From Candidatus Omnitrophota bacterium (GTDB lineage Bacteria > Omnitrophota > Koll11 > Duberdicusellales > 4484-171): a stretch of DNA of 14,975 nucleotides. A model generated the notes under the pieces. The model saw only the letters and a program-made list of their open reading frames with translations. It was not told where the DNA came from and made no database searches. Below, piece by piece: positions 7,213 through 13,974 of the stretch (positions are counted from its first letter, which is position 1; each line of letters opens with the position of its first letter). Where the stretch lies: assembly GCA_030692055.1 (NCBI GenBank), contig JAUYCY010000078.1, positions 1 to 14,975 of the forward strand. Direction: 5' to 3'. The position numbers were made by a program, and so were the translations under genes.

Positions 7213-7740
7213 ATGGATGTATTTGAAGCGATAAAAAAAAGAAAAAGTATACGCAGCTACTGCGATAAACCTGTCGAGGAAGTAAAGATTACAAAGATTT
7301 TAGAAGCAGCGCGGCTAGCCCCTTCTGCTTCCAATAGGCAGGAGTGGCGATTTATTGTAGTAAAAGATAAAAAGGTAAAAAATGAACTTGTCAGGGCTGC
7401 TAAGGGGCAAAAGTTTGTCCAGGAAGCCGCGGCGGTTATCGCTTGTTGCGCAGAAACTGATAACCATGTAATGAGTTGTGGCCAGCTGTGCTATCCGATA
7501 GATGTAGCCATTGCTATTGATCACATGACTTTAGCGGCCGCAGAGCTTGGTTTAGGAACCTGTTGGGTAGGCGCATTCTACGAGGAAGAAGTTAAGAAAA
7601 TATTAGAAATCCCTAAAGAGATTCGAGTAGTCGAACTGCTTACGCTCGGTTACACCAAAGAAGACTTGGTCACCAGCAAAGAGAGGTTAGCGCTAAAGGA
7701 TATTGTTTTTAATGGAAAATGGGGCGATAAATACTTTTGA
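7213..7740 (+). CDS. Nitroreductase family FMN-dependent oxidoreductase
   Basis: Small nitroreductase-fold flavoprotein of 175 aa. The N-terminal FMN-phosphate-binding motif R-K-S-I-R-S-Y (10-16), A-P-S-A-S-N-R-Q-E-W-R-F (36-47) and the late G-L-G-T-C-W-V-G-A-F (113-122) with L-T-L-G-Y (about 143-147) are standard for the NfsB/NADH-oxidase-like superfamily. I place the start at the ATG of M-D-V-F-E-A-I, with AAGGTG at 7204-7209, because an earlier in-frame ATG (7129) reads through palindromic repeat DNA and gives residues with no family match. The substrate cannot be told: such proteins reduce nitro compounds or quinones, or serve in cofactor metabolism. Several Cys lie mid-protein (A-C-C-A-E-T-D and S-C-G-Q-L-C). 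It is 39 nt upstream of pta and may be cotranscribed. Confidence 0.88.
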   Translation: MDVFEAIKKRKSIRSYCDKPVEEVKITKILEAARLAPSASNRQEWRFIVVKDKKVKNELVRAAKGQKFVQEAAAVIACCAETDNHVMSCGQLCYPIDVAIAIDHMTLAAAELGLGTCWVGAFYEEEVKKILEIPKEIRVVELLTLGYTKEDLVTSKERLALKDIVFNGKWGDKYF

Positions 7741-7779
7741 TTAAAGCATAATTAAAATAACCTAAAAGGAGGAAGAGTC

Positions 7780-8736
7780 ATGGATCAGGCGATCGAAAGG
7801 TTACGGCAACATGCGAAAAATAATCCAAAGCGAATAGTTTTCCCCGAGAGTAATGATGAAAGGGTTGTAGAAGCAATAAAGTATATAGAAAAAGAGCGGA
7901 TTGCTTTTCCCTTACTTTTGACTCACGATAATTTAGAGATAGAAAAACAAGAAGAGTTTGCTAACATTTTCTTTGAACGCAAACAAGTTAAAGGCATGAC
8001 TCTTGAGGAAGCAAGAGAATTAGCGGAAAATCCTCTTTATTATGCGGCAATGATGGTAAAAAAAGGCTATGCTGATGGTTTTGTCGCCGGCGCTAGTCTT
8101 ACTTCCTCGGCTGTTATAAAAGCGGCAATTAATTGTTTGGAGATAGATAGAACAATCGGCCTCATTTCCGGCTGTTTTATCATGGCAGTTCCTGATTGCC
8201 CTTACGGAGAAAAAGGTCTTTTTTTATATGCAGATTGCGGAGTGATACCTTATCCTACAAGCGAACAATTGGCTACTATCGCTATCTCTACCGCGCGTTT
8301 TGCTAATGAAGTTTTAGAGATTACTCCCCATGTCGCGCTTTTAAGTTTTTCTACAAAAGGAAGCGCTGAAGGCCGATGGGTAGACAAAATAAAAGAGGCA
8401 GTTGAGATTGCTAAGTCCCGAAATAGTGGTTTCGCGATTGACGGCGAGCTGCAGGTTGACGCAGCCTTAGTCCCTGAGGTGGCAAAAAGAAAATTAGGGG
8501 ATAGCAACGTTGCCGGAAAAGCAAACGTATTAATATTCCCTAATCTAGACGCAGGTAATATTTGCTATAAATTGACCCAGAGGCTCGCGAAAGCAAGAGC
8601 GGTTGGCCCAATAATTTTGGGGACAATGCAGCCTTGCAGTGACCTATCGAGAGGTTGTGATGTTGACGATATCATTGATTGCACGGCAGTGACAGTAGTA
8701 AGGGCGCAAATTAAAAAAGCGAGCAATGAGCTATGA
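7780..8736 (+). CDS. pta: Phosphate acetyltransferase
   Basis: Transfers acetyl from acetyl-CoA to phosphate, giving acetyl phosphate for acetate kinase. Length 318 aa matches the short, single-domain Pta class. Visible family segments: N-P-K-R-I-V-F-P-E-S-N-D-E-R (15-28), D-G-F-V-A-G-A-S-L-T-S-S-A (mid-protein), and the conserved C-terminal block with D-G-E-L-Q-V-D-A-A-L-V-P-E-V, A-G-K-A-N-V-L-I-F-P-N-L-D-A-G-N-I and D-L-S-R-G-C. A phosphobutyryltransferase is less likely, since the D-L-S-R-G-C-x-V-x-D-I block and the acetate kinase partner point to acetyl. A strong AAGGAGG precedes the ATG. The stop overlaps the ackA start by 4 bp, the usual pairing for substrate-level ATP formation with acetate excretion. 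Confidence 0.95.
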   Translation: MDQAIERLRQHAKNNPKRIVFPESNDERVVEAIKYIEKERIAFPLLLTHDNLEIEKQEEFANIFFERKQVKGMTLEEARELAENPLYYAAMMVKKGYADGFVAGASLTSSAVIKAAINCLEIDRTIGLISGCFIMAVPDCPYGEKGLFLYADCGVIPYPTSEQLATIAISTARFANEVLEITPHVALLSFSTKGSAEGRWVDKIKEAVEIAKSRNSGFAIDGELQVDAALVPEVAKRKLGDSNVAGKANVLIFPNLDAGNICYKLTQRLAKARAVGPIILGTMQPCSDLSRGCDVDDIIDCTAVTVVRAQIKKASNEL

Positions 8737-9839
8737 AGATATTAGTTATAAACTGCGGTAGCTCTTCTATAAAATACAAACTTTACGAATTTCCTAAAAA
8801 GGTTTTAATTACAAAGGGCCTTATTGAAAAAATTGGAGAAAACGGCTCAGTAATTAATAACCATAGCCTTGGGGTGAAAGAATTATTTTCCCGCCTCATC
8901 AAGGAAAAGGCTATCGCTGACGTTAGAGAAATCTCTGCTATCGGCCACAGGGTGGTTCACGGAGGAGAAGCTTTTAAGCAACCCCACGTAATCAACAATG
9001 AAGTTTTGGCTAAAATCCAAGAATGCGCGCAACTTGCCCCCTTGCATAACCCGGCAAATTTGGCGGGTATAGTAGGGTGCAGAGAAGTGCTTGCTAAAAT
9101 TACCCAGGTAGCTGTGTTTGACACTGCCTTTCATCAGACCATCCTAGAAGAAGCCTATCATTATGCTATACCTAATCAATATTATGAAAAGTATGGGATA
9201 AGAAGATATGGTTTTCATGGAACGTCTCATCAGTTTGTTGCCGGCCAAGCCGCAAAGTTATTAAAACGCCCTTTAAATAAATTAAAATTAATTACCTGCC
9301 ATCTAGGAAATGGCTGTAGTATTACTGCCATAAACAAAGGAAAAGTTGTTGATACCTCTATGGGCTTTACTCCGCTAGAAGGGCTTATCATGGGGACACG
9401 CTGCGGCGACATTGATGTTGCTGCCGTATTTTATATTATGGAGAAAGAGAAACTATCGATTACGCAGATGGATGAAATCTTAAATAGAAAAAGCGGGCTG
9501 TTGGGAGTATCCAAGATAAGCAATGACATAAGAGATATCAAAAGTGAAATTAAGAGGGGCAACCGCTTAGCGAAACTTGCCTTGGAAATGTTTATCTATA
9601 GGATAAAAAAATATATCGGAGCTTATTATTTAGTGTTAGGTGGAATTGACGCTATTTGTTTTACTGCGGGTATCGGCGAAAATAATCCCGATATTGTCGG
9701 CAAATTAAGAAAAGATATCCGCAAAATTACTTCAGATAGAACTAAAGTTCTAGTTGTGCCTACGGATGAAGAATTAATGATAGCTACGCTTACGTATGAC
9801 CTATTAAAAAGACATCCTATAAAGATCAGGATGTCTTGA
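8733..9839 (+). CDS. ackA: Acetate kinase
   Basis: Converts acetyl phosphate and ADP to acetate and ATP. Motifs: N-C-G-S-S-S-I-K-Y (7-15; usually N-A-G-S-S-S-L-K), the first active-site Arg in G-H-R-V-V-H-G-G (R73), D-T-A-F-H (D130), G-F-H-G-T-S-H (H162), H-L-G-N-G (190-194), G-T-R-C-G-D-I-D (R223) and T-A-G-I-G-E-N (E316). At 368 aa it is about 30 residues shorter than typical (about 400), mostly from a shortened region after the first strands, but the catalytic set is intact. Translation is coupled to pta by an ATGA overlap. The last nine codons lie in a 10-bp hairpin (9809-9837) that also supplies the stop codon, so the C-terminal tail may be repeat-derived. Confidence 0.96.
   Translation: MKILVINCGSSSIKYKLYEFPKKVLITKGLIEKIGENGSVINNHSLGVKELFSRLIKEKAIADVREISAIGHRVVHGGEAFKQPHVINNEVLAKIQECAQLAPLHNPANLAGIVGCREVLAKITQVAVFDTAFHQTILEEAYHYAIPNQYYEKYGIRRYGFHGTSHQFVAGQAAKLLKRPLNKLKLITCHLGNGCSITAINKGKVVDTSMGFTPLEGLIMGTRCGDIDVAAVFYIMEKEKLSITQMDEILNRKSGLLGVSKISNDIRDIKSEIKRGNRLAKLALEMFIYRIKKYIGAYYLVLGGIDAICFTAGIGENNPDIVGKLRKDIRKITSDRTKVLVVPTDEELMIATLTYDLLKRHPIKIRMS
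9809..9837 (+). repeat. Perfect 10-bp hairpin at the ackA stop codon
   Basis: AAGACATCCT (9809-9818) and AGGATGTCTT (9828-9837) pair perfectly around a 9-nt loop, and the last T is the first base of the ackA TGA. No U-run follows (GATTAAG), so it does not look like a standard intrinsic terminator. It may stabilise the 3' end of the pta-ackA message or be a short interspersed palindrome that landed on the gene end. Confidence 0.7.
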
Positions 9840-10036
9840 TTAAGAAGATTAGGGGAAGATTGCACAGATTGTTTTAGAGAGAACCCTGCATAGAACGTTT
9901 AGAAACTCTTAATCTGTGTAATCGGTTTTTCCGCCGAAGGCGGACCCGCCGAAATAAATATTAAGGTGGCGGGAATTCAGTGTAATCAGGTATAATCTTA
10001 ATAAATTATACCTGAAGATTATACCAGGAGGTAGCC
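9840..10036. other. 197-nt intergenic region of nested hairpins before the DJ-1/PfpI gene
   Basis: No gene is visible here. In order: a 13-base inverted repeat with one wobble, GATTGCACAGATT (9858-9870) and AATCTGTGTAATC (9911-9923), enclosing about 40 nt; a perfect TCCGCC-GAA-GGCGGA hairpin (9930-9944), which on the minus strand has a C-UUCG-G loop followed by A-rich sequence; CCCGCC (9945-9950)/GGCGGG (9968-9973); then a repeat of the GTGTAATC word at 9982-9988 (TGTAATC) before the switch-like stems at 9987-10025. The GC-rich hairpin resembles TCCGCC/GGCGGA at 4561-4586, so it is probably an interspersed repeat. The region looks assembled from several repeat types. Confidence 0.6.
9987..10032 (+). 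promoter_or_regulatory. Two mutually exclusive stems next to the ribosome site of the DJ-1/PfpI gene
   Basis: CAGGTATAAT (9987-9996) can pair perfectly with ATTATACCTG (10005-10014), 10 bp. Alternatively, GGTATAATCTT (9989-9999) can pair perfectly with AAGATTATACC (10015-10025), 11 bp. Both use the same 5' strand, so only one can form. The second stem ends at the base just before AGGAGGT (10026-10032), the ribosome site of the gene starting at 10037. The shared strand also contains TATAAT (9991-9996), which could be a -10 box, but no good -35 box sits 17 nt upstream. Whether this is a translational switch, a promoter-operator palindrome or a repeat remnant cannot be decided from one sequence. 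Confidence 0.5.
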
Positions 10037-10621
10037 ATGAAGTATCTATTAATTTTTTTAATACTTTTATTGTGCGCTTTTAATGCATTTGGTTCGCTTT
10101 TTAATACGAAAAATATCCTCATGATTGTTCCGCCGGAAAATTTTAGAGATGAGGAGTTGTTTGTTCCTAAAGGCATATTTGAAGAGAATGGTTATAAGGT
10201 TGAGATAGCTTCGGCTAAAACAGATGCAGGCATGGTAAAAGGTGTGTCTGGGGTGCAGGCGAGAGTCAATCTTTTGCTTAGCGAGGTAATGGTGGATAGA
10301 TACGACGCGGTAGTTCTTGTGGGCGGCCCGGGAGCGCAAATTTTCTGGGAGGATGTGCAGGTGATGTTGATTGTTCAGGAAGCAAAAACTAAACATAGAA
10401 TAGTAGGCGCAATATGCATCGCGCCGGTAACTTTGGCTAATGCCGGATTATTAAAGGGCAAAAAAGCAACCGTTTTTAAGACCGAAGCGCCAAAAATAAA
10501 AGCAAAAGGCGCAGAATACGTGCCGGTTGAGGTAGTGGTTGATGATGGTATTGTTACGGCAAGCGGGCCTTTTGAATCGGAAGAATTTGCTTATAAAATT
10601 TTGGAGGAGTTACAAAAATGA
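10037..10621 (+). CDS. DJ-1/PfpI family protein with signal peptide
   Basis: Class I glutamine amidotransferase-like fold of 194 aa. The nucleophile-elbow cysteine is C127 in V-G-A-I-C-I-A-P-V, and the acidic partner corresponds to E40 in F-R-D-E-E-L, aligned to the DJ-1 Glu that lowers the Cys pKa. G-G-P-G-A (96-100) is the usual strand-turn before the elbow. The first 19 residues are M-K, then a hydrophobic run and an A-F-G/S cleavage-like site, so export is likely. That is unusual, because most relatives are cytoplasmic. Members include glyoxalase/deglycase-like enzymes, proteases and chaperones; the sequence does not tell which applies. The ribosome site AGGAGGT is strong and next to alternative stems. 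The stop overlaps the panD start by 4 bp. Confidence 0.85.
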   Translation: MKYLLIFLILLLCAFNAFGSLFNTKNILMIVPPENFRDEELFVPKGIFEENGYKVEIASAKTDAGMVKGVSGVQARVNLLLSEVMVDRYDAVVLVGGPGAQIFWEDVQVMLIVQEAKTKHRIVGAICIAPVTLANAGLLKGKKATVFKTEAPKIKAKGAEYVPVEVVVDDGIVTASGPFESEEFAYKILEELQK

Positions 10622-10980
10622 TGCGCACAATGTTAAAATCAAAAGTTTATCATGCAACCATTACTGACGCCCAGCTTTATTACAAAGGCAGTATCAGTAT
10701 TGACGAAGAGATCATTGAAAAAGCGGATTTGAAAGAAAACGAAAAAGTGGAAGTTTTAAACCTAAATAACGGCAGCAGGCTTGAAACTTATGTTATAAAA
10801 GCTAAGCGCTCAAGCGGAACTATTTGCTTAAACGGTCCGGCCGCTCGTTTAGGTTTTAGCGGCGATAAGGTGGTAATTCTTTCCTACGGCATATACAGCG
10901 AAGAAGAAGTAAAAAAAATAAAACCAATAATCGTTGAATTAGATGAAAAAAATCGAATTAAAAATACGCACCTGGCCTGA
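10618..10980 (+). CDS. panD: Aspartate 1-decarboxylase (proenzyme)
   Basis: Pyruvoyl-dependent enzyme that makes beta-alanine from L-aspartate for pantothenate and CoA synthesis. The self-cleavage site G24-S25 is present in Y-Y-K-G-S-I-S-I-D; cleavage would expose a pyruvoyl group on the alpha chain at S25. Also seen: R-T-M-L-K-S-K-V-Y-H-A-T-I-T-D-A (3-18), N-G-S-R-L-E-T-Y-V (50-58) and G-T-I-C-L-N-G-P-A-A-R-L-G (66-78), all characteristic. Length 120 aa is normal (E. coli 126). The start overlaps the DJ-1/PfpI stop by 4 bp, and its own 3' end overlaps def by 38 bp. No panB or panC is nearby, and a PanM/PanZ maturation factor is not seen, consistent with the self-processing PanD type. Confidence 0.95.
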   Translation: MMRTMLKSKVYHATITDAQLYYKGSISIDEEIIEKADLKENEKVEVLNLNNGSRLETYVIKAKRSSGTICLNGPAARLGFSGDKVVILSYGIYSEEEVKKIKPIIVELDEKNRIKNTHLA

Positions 10981-11473
10981 TAAAATTTTGCGTAGTAAAT
11001 GCAAAAAGGTCGGCGTCGTCAACGAGAATATCCGCCAGATTCTGGATGGGATGTATTCTTTGATGCACGAAAATAAAGGAGTAGGCTTAGCGGCAAATCA
11101 AGCCGGGCTTAATTCACGCTTAATAGTCATAGAGGCCGAGGATAAGTTTTTTAAATTAATAAACCCTTGTATCGTAAAAAAAGAAGGTAAAATAAGTATA
11201 CTGGAAGGTTGTTTAAGTTTTCCGGGGTTAGAGCTACAGATAAAACGGGCAAAAAAAGTTTGGGTGCGGAGTTTAGACGAAAAAGGAGAGCCGTTAGATT
11301 TAGAGGCAGAGGGTGTTTTGGCTATCATTTTCCAACATGAGATTGACCATTTAAACGGCATTATTTTTATTGATAGAATACCTTTCTGGAAAAGGCTAAA
11401 TATCCTTAAGCAGCTACGTGCTATTAGAAAGATAACTAAAAATGGATTGCGTCAACAAAACAAAAAACAGTAA
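10943..11473 (+). CDS. def: Peptide deformylase
   Basis: Metalloenzyme that removes the N-formyl group from new proteins (176 aa). All three signature motifs are intact: G-V-G-L-A-A-N-Q (46-53), E-G-C-L-S (88-92) and H-E-I-D-H (132-136). Metal ligands are C90, H132 and H136, and the catalytic base is E133. The N-terminus I-R-T-W-P-D-K-I-L-R fits the family start, so the ATG at 10943 is accepted although it lies 38 bp inside panD and has no clear ribosome site; translation is probably coupled to panD. The 3' end overlaps the next small gene by 32 bp. It is not followed by fmt, its frequent partner elsewhere. The C-terminal tail from about 150 is Lys/Arg-rich. Confidence 0.96.
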   Translation: MKKIELKIRTWPDKILRSKCKKVGVVNENIRQILDGMYSLMHENKGVGLAANQAGLNSRLIVIEAEDKFFKLINPCIVKKEGKISILEGCLSFPGLELQIKRAKKVWVRSLDEKGEPLDLEAEGVLAIIFQHEIDHLNGIIFIDRIPFWKRLNILKQLRAIRKITKNGLRQQNKKQ

Positions 11474-11642
11474 ATCTTGCGCCTGTTCTTATCCTGCGTG
11501 TTCCCGTAAAGGTATTTGCTGCGAGTGCCTGCGTTACCATCTTTCCCAAGGCGAGGTTCCCGGTTGCCTCTTTCCTAAAGATGCAGAAAAAACCTATAAT
11601 CGTTCCCTAGGCTATTTTCTTTCATTGCACAAAAACAAATGA
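11442..11642 (+). CDS. Small Cys-rich cytosolic protein, DUF6485-like
   Basis: A 66-aa protein with eight cysteines (3, 13, 15, 20, 26, 27, 29, 42). The pattern C-x9-C-x-C-x4-C-x5-C-C-x-C-x-R-Y-H, followed by G-E-V-P-G-C-L-F-P and E-K-T-Y-N-R-S, is what I recall for the uncharacterised DUF6485 family, found mainly in anaerobes. The Cys spacing suggests a metal or Fe-S site or a redox-active cluster, but no function is established as far as I know. It begins inside def (32-bp overlap), and its stop overlaps the start of the thioredoxin reductase-like gene by 4 bp, which suggests coupled expression and possibly a redox link. I am confident that it is a real gene, less so of the family name. Confidence 0.78.
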   Translation: MDCVNKTKNSKSCACSYPACSRKGICCECLRYHLSQGEVPGCLFPKDAEKTYNRSLGYFLSLHKNK

Positions 11643-12571
11643 AGTTATCTACGGATCTTGCAATAATCGGCGCAGGGATAGCAGGGGTAAGCGCTGCTGT
11701 ATATGCGAAAAGAGCCGGTATTGAATTTTTTCTTTTTGAGCCAAAAATGGTGGGCGGCCAACTGCATTTTATGGAAAATGTCGATAATTATGTCGGTGCG
11801 TTACCGGGAACAAAAGGAAAAGATTTTGCTTCTTGCCTTACCAAGGCCTTGAATGAGTTAGAGATTGATATCATCGGGGAAGAAATTGTTAAGGTAGAGG
11901 TAGATAAAACACAATTTAGATTATTTTCACAAGATTCACAATATAGCGCCAAGGCAGCAATAGTCGCCAGCGGAGCATCTTTCAAAAAACTTGTATTAGA
12001 AACAGAAGATAGTTTTATCGGTAAAGGCGTTTCTTATTGCGCGATTTGCGATGGTTTCTTCTTCAAGAATAAAGATGTTGCTGTGGTGGGTGGAGGAAAC
12101 AGCGCAGTTGAAGAGGCGCTTTATTTAGCTGATATTTGCCGAAAGGTTTATCTTATCCATCGTAAAGATAAGCTGCGCGCCATAGATTATTTACAAAGGG
12201 AGCTTCTAAAGAAAAACAATGTTGAGGTTATTTTTGACAGTGTAGTGCGTAGAATAAACGGTAAAAATTTCATGGAGTCATTAGTGCTGGAGAATACGCA
12301 AAATAATAAATTACAGACACTAAATTTAAACGGTTTATTTATAGCAATCGGAGTAAAGCCCGCCACAGATATTTTTAATGGCTTACTTTCTATGGATGGG
12401 GATGGCTTTATTCTTACTAACGAAGAGATGAGGAGTTCTTGCGATTTTATCTGGGCGTGTGGCGATTGCCGTAAGCGCCCCTTGCGCCAGCTTATTACCG
12501 CCGCCTCAGAAGGCGCAATCGCAGCCATAAGCGCGTACAAATACCTTAAGGGCGGATACATCAGTGCGTAA
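11639..12571 (+). CDS. trxB: Thioredoxin reductase-like flavoprotein
   Basis: Two-dinucleotide-domain FAD oxidoreductase of 310 aa, the usual length of low-molecular-weight TrxB. Seen: FAD motif G-A-G-I-A-G (11-16), G-G-Q-L (39-42), the redox dithiol C-A-I-C-D-G (134-139), the second nucleotide motif G-G-G-N-S-A (151-156), H-R-K-D-K-L-R-A (174-181; the basic residues usually contact NADPH phosphate) and the C-terminal FAD motif C-G-D-C-R-K-R-P-L-R-Q (274-284) leading into T-A-A-S-E-G-A. The segment usually reads A-G-D; here A273-C274-G-D-C277 adds two further cysteines near the flavin. Thioredoxin is the expected partner but is not encoded here. Its start overlaps the small Cys-rich gene by 4 bp. 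A ferredoxin- or other donor-dependent relative remains possible. Confidence 0.92.
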   Translation: MKLSTDLAIIGAGIAGVSAAVYAKRAGIEFFLFEPKMVGGQLHFMENVDNYVGALPGTKGKDFASCLTKALNELEIDIIGEEIVKVEVDKTQFRLFSQDSQYSAKAAIVASGASFKKLVLETEDSFIGKGVSYCAICDGFFFKNKDVAVVGGGNSAVEEALYLADICRKVYLIHRKDKLRAIDYLQRELLKKNNVEVIFDSVVRRINGKNFMESLVLENTQNNKLQTLNLNGLFIAIGVKPATDIFNGLLSMDGDGFILTNEEMRSSCDFIWACGDCRKRPLRQLITAASEGAIAAISAYKYLKGGYISA

Positions 12572-12576
12572 AAAAG

Positions 12577-13527
12577 ATGAATAAAAAAATCTCAATCATT
12601 TTTAAAATACTTGTCAGCTTAGGCATGCTTTTTGTCCTTTTTAAACTCGTCCCCTATCATCAATTAATTGAAACTTACAAACACTCCAAAAAGATTTATA
12701 TACTTTTTGGTTTTATTATTTTTTTTATAACATTTATTATTTCAATAATACGCTGGAAATTCTTACTTTCTTCTTTAGGCATAAAGGCGACGCTGCGCGA
12801 TGCATTCTATTCATCTTTTTCCGGGCTATTTTTTAATCTAATTTTTCCGTCTTTTGTCGCGGGAGATATCTTTAGGGGATTTACCATTTCTAATCGCCAC
12901 GGAGAAGCAAATAAGGTCGCTTCAAGCGTGCTCATGGATAGATTTAGCGGTTCCGTTGCTTTAGCGTTGGTGGCATTTTTTTCATTTATAGCAGGCAGGC
13001 GGCTGCTTACGCAAAAAGAGGTTCTATATTCGCTCATCATGCTTTGTGTGCTTATCGGATTTATTTCGCTTCTGATTTTTAGCAGAACATTTTTTTCTTT
13101 TTTTGCTAAAATCCTAAAAGATGGCTCGTCTTTTAAAAAGAAAGTTTTTAATTTCCATGACCAGCTTTATTTTTTCAGAAAAAATCCCGGCGTTTTTTTT
13201 AAAAGTATGCTTTTTTCCTTGCCTATCCAAATTCTTTCGCCTTTTTCTTTTTTCGTTATTTCTAAAGCATTTGGTTTACACATAGGATTTATTTATTTTA
13301 TGATTTTAGTTCCCCTTGTTATGATGATTGCTCTTATCCCGATAACTATTGCCGGGGCGGGCCTAAGAGAGGGGGCGGTGGTTTACTTTTTTTCTCTAAT
13401 TGGTGTAGCAAAAAGCGTTAGCCTGGGCATCTCGCTTTTAAATTTGGCTTTTACGGTATTTATCGGTTTATTGGGGGGTATTTTTTATGTTACTGTATAT
13501 CATCGATGGTTTCAATCTCGTCCATAA
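12577..13527 (+). CDS. YbhN/LPG-synthase-TM family integral membrane protein (UPF0104-like)
   Basis: A 316-aa polytopic inner-membrane protein with about seven or eight hydrophobic spans (for example about 5-25, 40-60, 78-95, 124-142, 150-170, 208-230, 236-258, 283-308). It matches the membrane domain related to MprF flippases. Conserved polar islands are present: P-S-F-V-A-G-D-I-F-R (91-100), V-L-M-D-R-F-S-G (118-125) and P-I-T-I-A-G-A-G-L-R-E-G (255-266). There is no soluble aminoacyl-transferase domain, so it is not a complete lysyl-phosphatidylglycerol synthase. Lipid or glycan precursor translocation is a reasonable guess, unproven for such stand-alone proteins. It starts 5 nt after trxB and overlaps the next gene by 41 bp. 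Confidence 0.85.
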   Translation: MNKKISIIFKILVSLGMLFVLFKLVPYHQLIETYKHSKKIYILFGFIIFFITFIISIIRWKFLLSSLGIKATLRDAFYSSFSGLFFNLIFPSFVAGDIFRGFTISNRHGEANKVASSVLMDRFSGSVALALVAFFSFIAGRRLLTQKEVLYSLIMLCVLIGFISLLIFSRTFFSFFAKILKDGSSFKKKVFNFHDQLYFFRKNPGVFFKSMLFSLPIQILSPFSFFVISKAFGLHIGFIYFMILVPLVMMIALIPITIAGAGLREGAVVYFFSLIGVAKSVSLGISLLNLAFTVFIGLLGGIFYVTVYHRWFQSRP

Positions 13528-13945
13528 AATTCCTTCCCTAAAAGAATCAGCCAATCCGCATCGCGATTTAATCCAATATATCAAAAAACATAAGCTTACC
13601 GGCAGCATTAACAATAAAGTAACTATATTCTTTGATGGCGGAATAGACTATGATGCAAGGCGTGAGAGAGAATTTGAGATTATTTTTACGCTTGATAGAA
13701 GCGCCGATGCCGCGATCAAAGAAAGAGTGCGTAATCTAAAAAATAGATCCCAAATCGTAGTTGTTAGCGATGACCGAGAAATAGTCGATTGCGTAAAAAA
13801 AGAAGGCGCAAGGCCTTTAAAAGTGAACGATTTTATAAAAATAAAAGAAACAGTAGAAAAAGAAGCTGATACTAAAGAAATAAGTTATCCTTTGCAGGCA
13901 GAAATCACCGAAGAGATGCGAAAAATTTGGCTCCCTGAGAAATAG
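13487..13945 (+). CDS. NYN-domain (YacP-like) predicted RNA-binding/nuclease protein
   Basis: A 152-aa PIN/NYN-fold protein of the YacP type (YacP/Rae1 is a ribosome-associated mRNA endonuclease in Bacillus). Acidic residues typical of the fold are visible: D7 and N9 in Y-I-I-D-G-F-N-L-V, D50 in T-I-F-F-D-G-G, S-A-D-A-A-I-K-E-R (the central Asp) and V-V-V-S-D-D-R-E-I (the last acidic pair). It lacks the long C-terminal extension of some homologues. The start lies 41 bp inside the membrane protein gene, with GGGGGGT just upstream, so translation is probably coupled. A 5-bp hairpin AGCGG/CCGCT (13947-13960) follows its stop. The target RNA is unknown; ribosome-linked activity would suit a cluster that also contains def. 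Confidence 0.85.
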   Translation: MLLYIIDGFNLVHKIPSLKESANPHRDLIQYIKKHKLTGSINNKVTIFFDGGIDYDARREREFEIIFTLDRSADAAIKERVRNLKNRSQIVVVSDDREIVDCVKKEGARPLKVNDFIKIKETVEKEADTKEISYPLQAEITEEMRKIWLPEK

Positions 13946-13946
13946 A

Positions 13947-13960
13947 AGCGGATTACCGCT
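13947..13960 (+). repeat. Short hairpin between the NYN and MBL genes
   Basis: AGCGG and CCGCT pair perfectly around ATTA in the 29-nt gap. It ends 2 nt before the ribosome site AAGGT (13963-13967) of the MBL gene. It is too short and lacks the U-run of a terminator. It could slightly affect initiation or be chance. Confidence 0.35.
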
Positions 13961-13974
13961 ATAAGGTAAATGAT

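Noticed and set aside
12187..12561. 124-codon minus-strand frame inside trxB
   Set aside because: It is antisense to a well-supported gene and shows no family motif; the same holds for 841-1107 and 10067-10396.
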